The position numbers and the translations under genes were made by a program. Shown here one piece after another: positions 59,779 to 64,000 of a DNA stretch of 64,000 nucleotides; position 1 is the stretch's first letter; each line of letters opens with the position of its first letter. Under the pieces are notes generated by a model that saw only the letters and a program-made list of their open reading frames with translations, had not been told where the DNA came from and made no database searches. This DNA comes from Thuidium tamariscinum (taxonomy: Eukaryota > Streptophyta > Bryopsida > Hypnales > Thuidiaceae): contig OX344750.2 of NCBI GenBank assembly GCA_947034885.2, positions 17,230,053-17,294,052 of the forward strand. The letters are read 5' to 3'.

Positions 59779-60274
59779 GCATGTCGTAGGCAGTAGTAAA
59801 TTTTGGAGTTCCCATACCGCACAGTAAATAGTACTGAGCATGTCTATCTTAACATGTTCAAATCATGTTCAACGTATGCACAGAACGCGTAGGGAAGTAG
59901 AGTATAGGTTCAAAGCCTTTATAGATGTATCATCTTCCTTTAAATACATAGTAGTGTTCAGATGTACAGTACTGACTTGAAATATATCTATTATACAATC
60001 ATGTACATAGAAATCTCTACGGCACTAAGTGCATATATAGTTGACGCTGAACGAGTTTAATATAAAAAGAGAGACACAAGTCTTGCCTTGTACACAAAAA
60101 AATCAGCGTTGCATCCGGTCTACTATAAGTACGCGTCACTGCTGTTCAAAAGTCCTACATGCATGTAGGAATACTGTCCTATGTCGTCCTCCGCAGCTTC
60201 GTTGCCATGTCATCATGAGCACTTCCAGAGTGCTGGTTCGCAGAGGGAGATACCGCAACATTATCATGTGGGCG
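59779..60274. other. Spacer between the Harbinger-like gene and the second two-gene transposon
   Basis: About 500 bp of mixed AT-rich DNA, possibly the 3' flank of the Harbinger-like gene. I see no gene, RNA or repeat in it. Confidence 0.5.
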
Positions 60275-61117
60275 CTCGGGGGGTGCACTATTTAGGAACT
60301 CTATTGATCACGTGCGAACAAGCCCCTATTATGTATAGGCTATTTAGGTAAGTTTTTGTAATTTATGGGGGGCTTTTTTTACCTAAATTTCTAAAACTTG
60401 CCTATTTCATATACCCTATATTTTAGTTGAAATTTTTTTGGGTGTTCATTCTTTATACCCTATGTTTATTATAAATACAACATTTTTTTTCCAAGAACTC
60501 CAAGTGAATGGTTCACACAAGACCTAGAGTCGTAAATACAAACCTATAACCTAACGCCTTTGGAAATTCATGAGTAATCCAAAAATGTTTAAAAAAATAT
60601 GAAACCACTTCTATTAAATTCCATATCACTTTTTGGGTGTGAGAAAATTGGATTCAAAATATTTTGTGAATGCAATACATGAAACAAGTGGACCCCTTAC
60701 TACACCTCCTACCTTAATACTAATGAAAAGCAATGACAAAACAATGCAAGAGTGAAATAGGGGCTGTAAAACACTTACAAAACTTAAGTGTATGTGTTTA
60801 TAATCAATGCAAAAGTACCATAGGAGCTGCACAGAAATCTCATATATATATGTTTACAAACACATCATCTCACATTCACAAGTGTGCCAAAAAAGAATTT
60901 TGAAGCCTAGGGTTCATAGTCCAAGGAAAACAAAGCCAAAATCTTTTTGTATAAAACTTAGACACCGGGCATACAAAGTGTTTGATTCCTCAAACGAAAA
61001 GCTCTTACTCATGATCTGCATGTTTGCAAACTTGAGCATGAGAACCTGTATAACAAAAACGCATAAGAAAGTCAAAAACGAAAACAATATGCTAAGCACA
61101 GGGTTCAGGGTCTTACC

Positions 61118-61621
61118 TCAACGAGAAGCTGGGGTAACCCAGACATTTGGCGAATTGGTGTGGTCATCTCCCCTCCACACTTGGACTTCAACCTGCCACC
61201 CATTGGTAAGTACAAGGTGCAATTCCTGTAGCTCCGCAGTACCAAGCTTCGAGAGAGGGAGCATCCGCAGTCGAGGTGGGATAGGGCACGAGGTTCTCCA
61301 GGACTTGCCAAAGATCAGCATGTTCTTGTCGAACGACTTGGCTACTAATCTTGCCTTCTTCGTAGGTCTCACCTGCAACCCAACGACATTGAAAGATGCA
61401 AGGCGCAGCGCAGTGTAATGGAGAGAACAACGTACATTCCTGTTTAGGTTTTGCGAAACACAAGCAACTTTACGGAGCCTCTGCAACAACAACGTCTTGT
61501 TCACATGTCGCCTTCCAAAGCGAATCCAAGCAGAGGGCGATTTGCTAATGTACTCCAAGAGAAAGTTCAAAAGTTGATCACTAAGTACTACTTCTCCGCT
61601 TGATCCCGCCGTTAATTCCAT
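61118..61621 (-). CDS. Transposon ORF2, unknown short protein (copy 2, open)
   Basis: An uninterrupted frame of 167 codons from ATG at 61621 (MELTAGSSGEVVLSDQLLNF...). The N-terminal half looks helical (LLNFLLEYISKSPSAWIRF and basic KTLLLQRLRKV). The C-terminal half (KSFDKNMLIFGKSW, RMLPLSKLGTAELQELHLVL, WQVEVQVWRGDD, VWVTPAS) aligns with ORF2 of copy 1. A 63-nt stretch, about 61373-61435, begins GTACGT and ends TTGCAG and could be an in-frame intron; removing it keeps the frame open. The gene is 1.1 kb downstream of ORF1 on the same strand. I do not recognise the domain; it may be an accessory transposition protein or a captured host gene. Confidence 0.55.
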   Translation of the reverse strand: MELTAGSSGEVVLSDQLLNFLLEYISKSPSAWIRFGRRHVNKTLLLQRLRKVACVSQNLNRNVRCSLHYTALRLASFNVVGLQVRPTKKARLVAKSFDKNMLIFGKSWRTSCPIPPRLRMLPLSKLGTAELQELHLVLTNGWQVEVQVWRGDDHTNSPNVWVTPASR

Positions 61622-62705
61622 ATCCAACTACCCCACAACCCAACGACCACGACAAGGAAAAAAAAAGCACGAGAAAGCACGGAAACGTGAAGTTCAACGG
61701 CACTTGAAGTCTGGCGCCTCTGCCGATATGCAACAACGAGCACAGATCTCATAGTGAAAAGCACAAGCAAAATTTAAAGTAGGAGCGAATTCCTGGGCGC
61801 TAGACAAATCAGCTTACGCAGAAGAAGACGCCCCGAACTGTCACGTGAAGATGAGGAGACAAAATGATTTCACCCACAAGCATCGGCGTTCTAATGATTT
61901 CTTAGACAGTCCGTAAACCCCTAGAATTCCGAGTCTAGAAGCCCCCAGAATTCCCACCTATCAACTCAAAATCATGTTGGGATCTGTGAAGATCCCTGAG
62001 GCGACGGCTACTTACGTAGCTATCCATTCCCCAGCCCCTAATCTTCGTGTGTCACATGACAAGACTTGTGCCTGTCAAGTCAGGGGAATACAATTTCAAG
62101 TAGTTTCAAGCTAATCAAAAAAGTTATAAAACCACGCTTTCATCTTCAAACATTCCAAGCGTACAGGTTTAGGATACAGGTTTAGGTGTTTTCTAATTTA
62201 TTTGACTATGCAGGCATCAGGGACAATTGCAAAACCTTCACAGTGGCAAGGCATGAAGACAACAAGATAGGCAGATTTAGAGGTTTAAGATTAAGAGCAA
62301 GCTCACCTGGAAATGTCACACATTCTTCTCTCAGCAACACAGAAGGGGTTTAATAAAGTGCTTCGAAGTATCAACAAAGTAATAACATCACAAGTCTGCA
62401 GCTATTTCCACAACAAAAGTAAGGAAGATATTGTTTAGCTTCGCACTTCAGATTCCTCTACATCATGAAGTTAGCAACATTGAAATAAAAAAATCTATAA
62501 CATTAGCAATTCAGCCACAGCATTGGCCAAAGCACAAGCACAAAAACTTGAACCACTACCCTACTGAATTATTAGAGACATATTCATTCAGGTTTAAGGC
62601 CTCGAACCTGTCCATGCTGTATACTTGATTCACCGGATTATAAGTGAGGGTGACATTTGTTATTATAGATTCCAGTCCAATCCATTGTGAATCTGATAAG
62701 TTGTA

Positions 62706-64000
62706 TTAAAATTTGTATTGACCCGGGACACGGGTATAATAGTGCAAGATGCATTGAACATCACAACCTGCAATCCCTTTTTTACTGGAAGTGATTTCAT
62801 GATTCGCAATGTCAACAGGTTGCTTTAACACCCCCCACGAAGTACCACCAGCCCGCCTCTGCATCTTCTGAATGCGTCCAACCCACCATGTACCCTCGTC
62901 AACACCTTGCATAGTGGACGTTGGTTGACCTGTCTTTGATGCTCGATTCCTTCCCCTCTTCTTGGCTGCAGTTACTATAGACGCCCTTGAAATTGTGGAG
63001 CGCTGCACAAAGAAAACACCAACATCCGAACCAATGCCTACGAAACAAGTATTCAACGACTGAGACGCATTCAAGTAATCCTCACTGTTGTTGAAGTATA
63101 GTGACTTCTTTACACGAGTCAACCTGTCCTTAGATAGAAATGGATTACCGTTTAGCTGGCCCACCAATGTCGACTTGAAAATTTGATTTCCATCGAACTC
63201 TACGAAGGGTTCAACTTTCACTAGCACTTTCTCTGCCTCGACGTGGTTTTCTTGGTGGCTTAGCATCTCCAAGATGATGTCTTGGGTCTCACTCTCCACG
63301 ACACTTAGTACCGGGACTCCGTCATTGCACAAGTCGTCTTCTGCCTCTATTGGTGTCGGAGGTTCAAGGTCGCCAGCTTCTGCACATCGTCGTAAGTCCT
63401 CCTCCTTGTGTCGGAGATCTTCTCTCAGCACCTCCATGTTGCCATCTTCACCTCGAACCAAGTTCTTAGTGGCAGCGAAGGCAAAGGATTGCGAATCTGC
63501 ACGTTCTAGAATCCAAGGTTTTTCAAACCAAACCTTCTACTTTGCAGATGCTTGTGGATTAGGGGCCATGTTCAATGAGTTTATCACCCGCTGCGCCTCC
63601 TTCAACCCCTCCTTCAAGGCTACCACGACGTCCTCGTTAGTGGAGATAGCACTGTAGTCTCCAAGATTTGGCTCCACCTCATCGTCCTACAGCTTCGCCC
63701 AAATATTATTCATTTTATTATGTGCCCTGCCAAATTTGATCCCGTTCCCGCTGTATTCAATCTGCGACAAGTGGTTAACAGTATTTGCAGCACCCAGCAA
63801 CTCCTGAAAATCGTATGCCCTCTCTATTCCCACCATACCCTTTACCTTTGAGAAAAAAACTTCACAGGAATCGCTGCCAGTTAAATGGAAAGGCACACTC
63901 AAGTGGGGAAACTTGTCACGGAAATGGCATGTGAGAAGAACAACAAAATGACAAGACAATTGCACATCCAGAAAACACTGCTGACTAACAAAGTGTATCT
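62706..64000 (-). pseudogene. Transposon ORF1, C-terminal part (copy 2, partial and decayed)
   Basis: One minus-strand frame from the window edge to a stop at 62706, broken by two TAG codons (63687-63689 and 63537-63539). From the edge inwards it matches ORF1 of copy 1: QCFLDVQLSCHFVVLLT, LTGSDSCEVFFSKVKGMVGI, AYDFQELLGAANTVNHL, NGIKFGRAHNKMNNIWAKL, then a variable acidic linker, LVGQLNGNPFLSKDRLTRVK, a basic KKRGRNRASK patch and WWVGRIQKMQRRAGGTSWG. The acidic GSD...CE-x-FF block, a candidate catalytic segment, is conserved in both copies. The C-terminus is shorter than in copy 1. The N-terminal zinc-finger-like part would lie outside the window. Confidence 0.72.

Larger units (their letters stand above)
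60275..64000 (-). mobile_element. Two-gene TIR transposon, copy 2 (left end; runs off the window)
   Basis: A terminus CTCGGGGGGTGCACT starts at 60275, of the same type as the end at 35184, followed inward by CACGTGCG and a GGTAAG-type AT-rich block. The 8 bp outside are TGTGGGCG; the matching right flank lies beyond the window. Inside, on the minus strand, are ORF1 (64000 to 62706) and then ORF2 (61621 to 61118), the same order and similar spacing as in copy 1. The copies are clearly diverged, so this is a related family member rather than a recent duplicate. The stretch 61630-62700 between the genes holds no further gene that I can support. Confidence 0.65.

Noticed and set aside
1-64000. 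tRNA or rRNA genes
   Set aside because: I saw no convincing cloverleaf with internal A and B boxes and no rRNA-like sequence when reading both strands by eye.

Overview
The window looks like nuclear DNA of a land plant. It has intron-rich genes with short introns of about 60-300 bp, a KIN-4-type kinesin and a plant-like ABHD17 hydrolase, all set in AT-rich, repeat-filled intergenic DNA. A seedless plant such as a moss is my guess, because the large transposon family here resembles proteins I associate with mosses. That placement is inference, not demonstrated.

Layout. (1) 1635-10375 (+) holds a 27-exon chromokinesin-type kinesin-4 with a C-terminal CXC cysteine cluster. (2) 12461-13706 (+) holds a three-exon, 96-residue protein that looks like the MICOS subunit MIC13/Mic12. 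(3) 13707-25667 is an AT-rich gene desert with foldback elements and small TIR elements. (4) 25668-28246 (+) holds a five-exon ABHD17-like serine hydrolase. (5) 28247-35183 is a second desert with foldbacks and a ~180-bp tandem array. (6) 35184-46891 is an 11.7-kb terminal-inverted-repeat transposon with a perfect 8-bp target duplication; it carries two decayed genes, ORF1 and ORF2. (7) 49202-52315 (-) holds a six-exon WDR26/GID7 homologue. (8) 54070-59778 has a TTAA-flanked element, a CACTA-type MITE and a decayed PIF/Harbinger transposase. (9) From 60275 to the right edge lies a second member of the two-gene transposon family, with the same ORF1-ORF2 order on the minus strand.

The most novel content is the two-gene transposon family. 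Its ends begin CTCGGGG or CTCAAGG, and it makes 8-bp target duplications. ORF1 carries a Cys/His cluster, AT-hook-like motifs and acidic blocks loosely like those of P-type transposases. ORF2 is a short protein I do not recognise. Two non-autonomous derivatives (18512-19585 and 22662-22959) share the ends and also have 8-bp duplications. I cannot assign the family to a known superfamily with confidence.

The four host genes are unrelated housekeeping genes (mitosis or chromosome transport, mitochondrial inner-membrane architecture, protein depalmitoylation, ubiquitin ligase substrate recognition). Nothing suggests they work together; they are islands in transposon-derived DNA.
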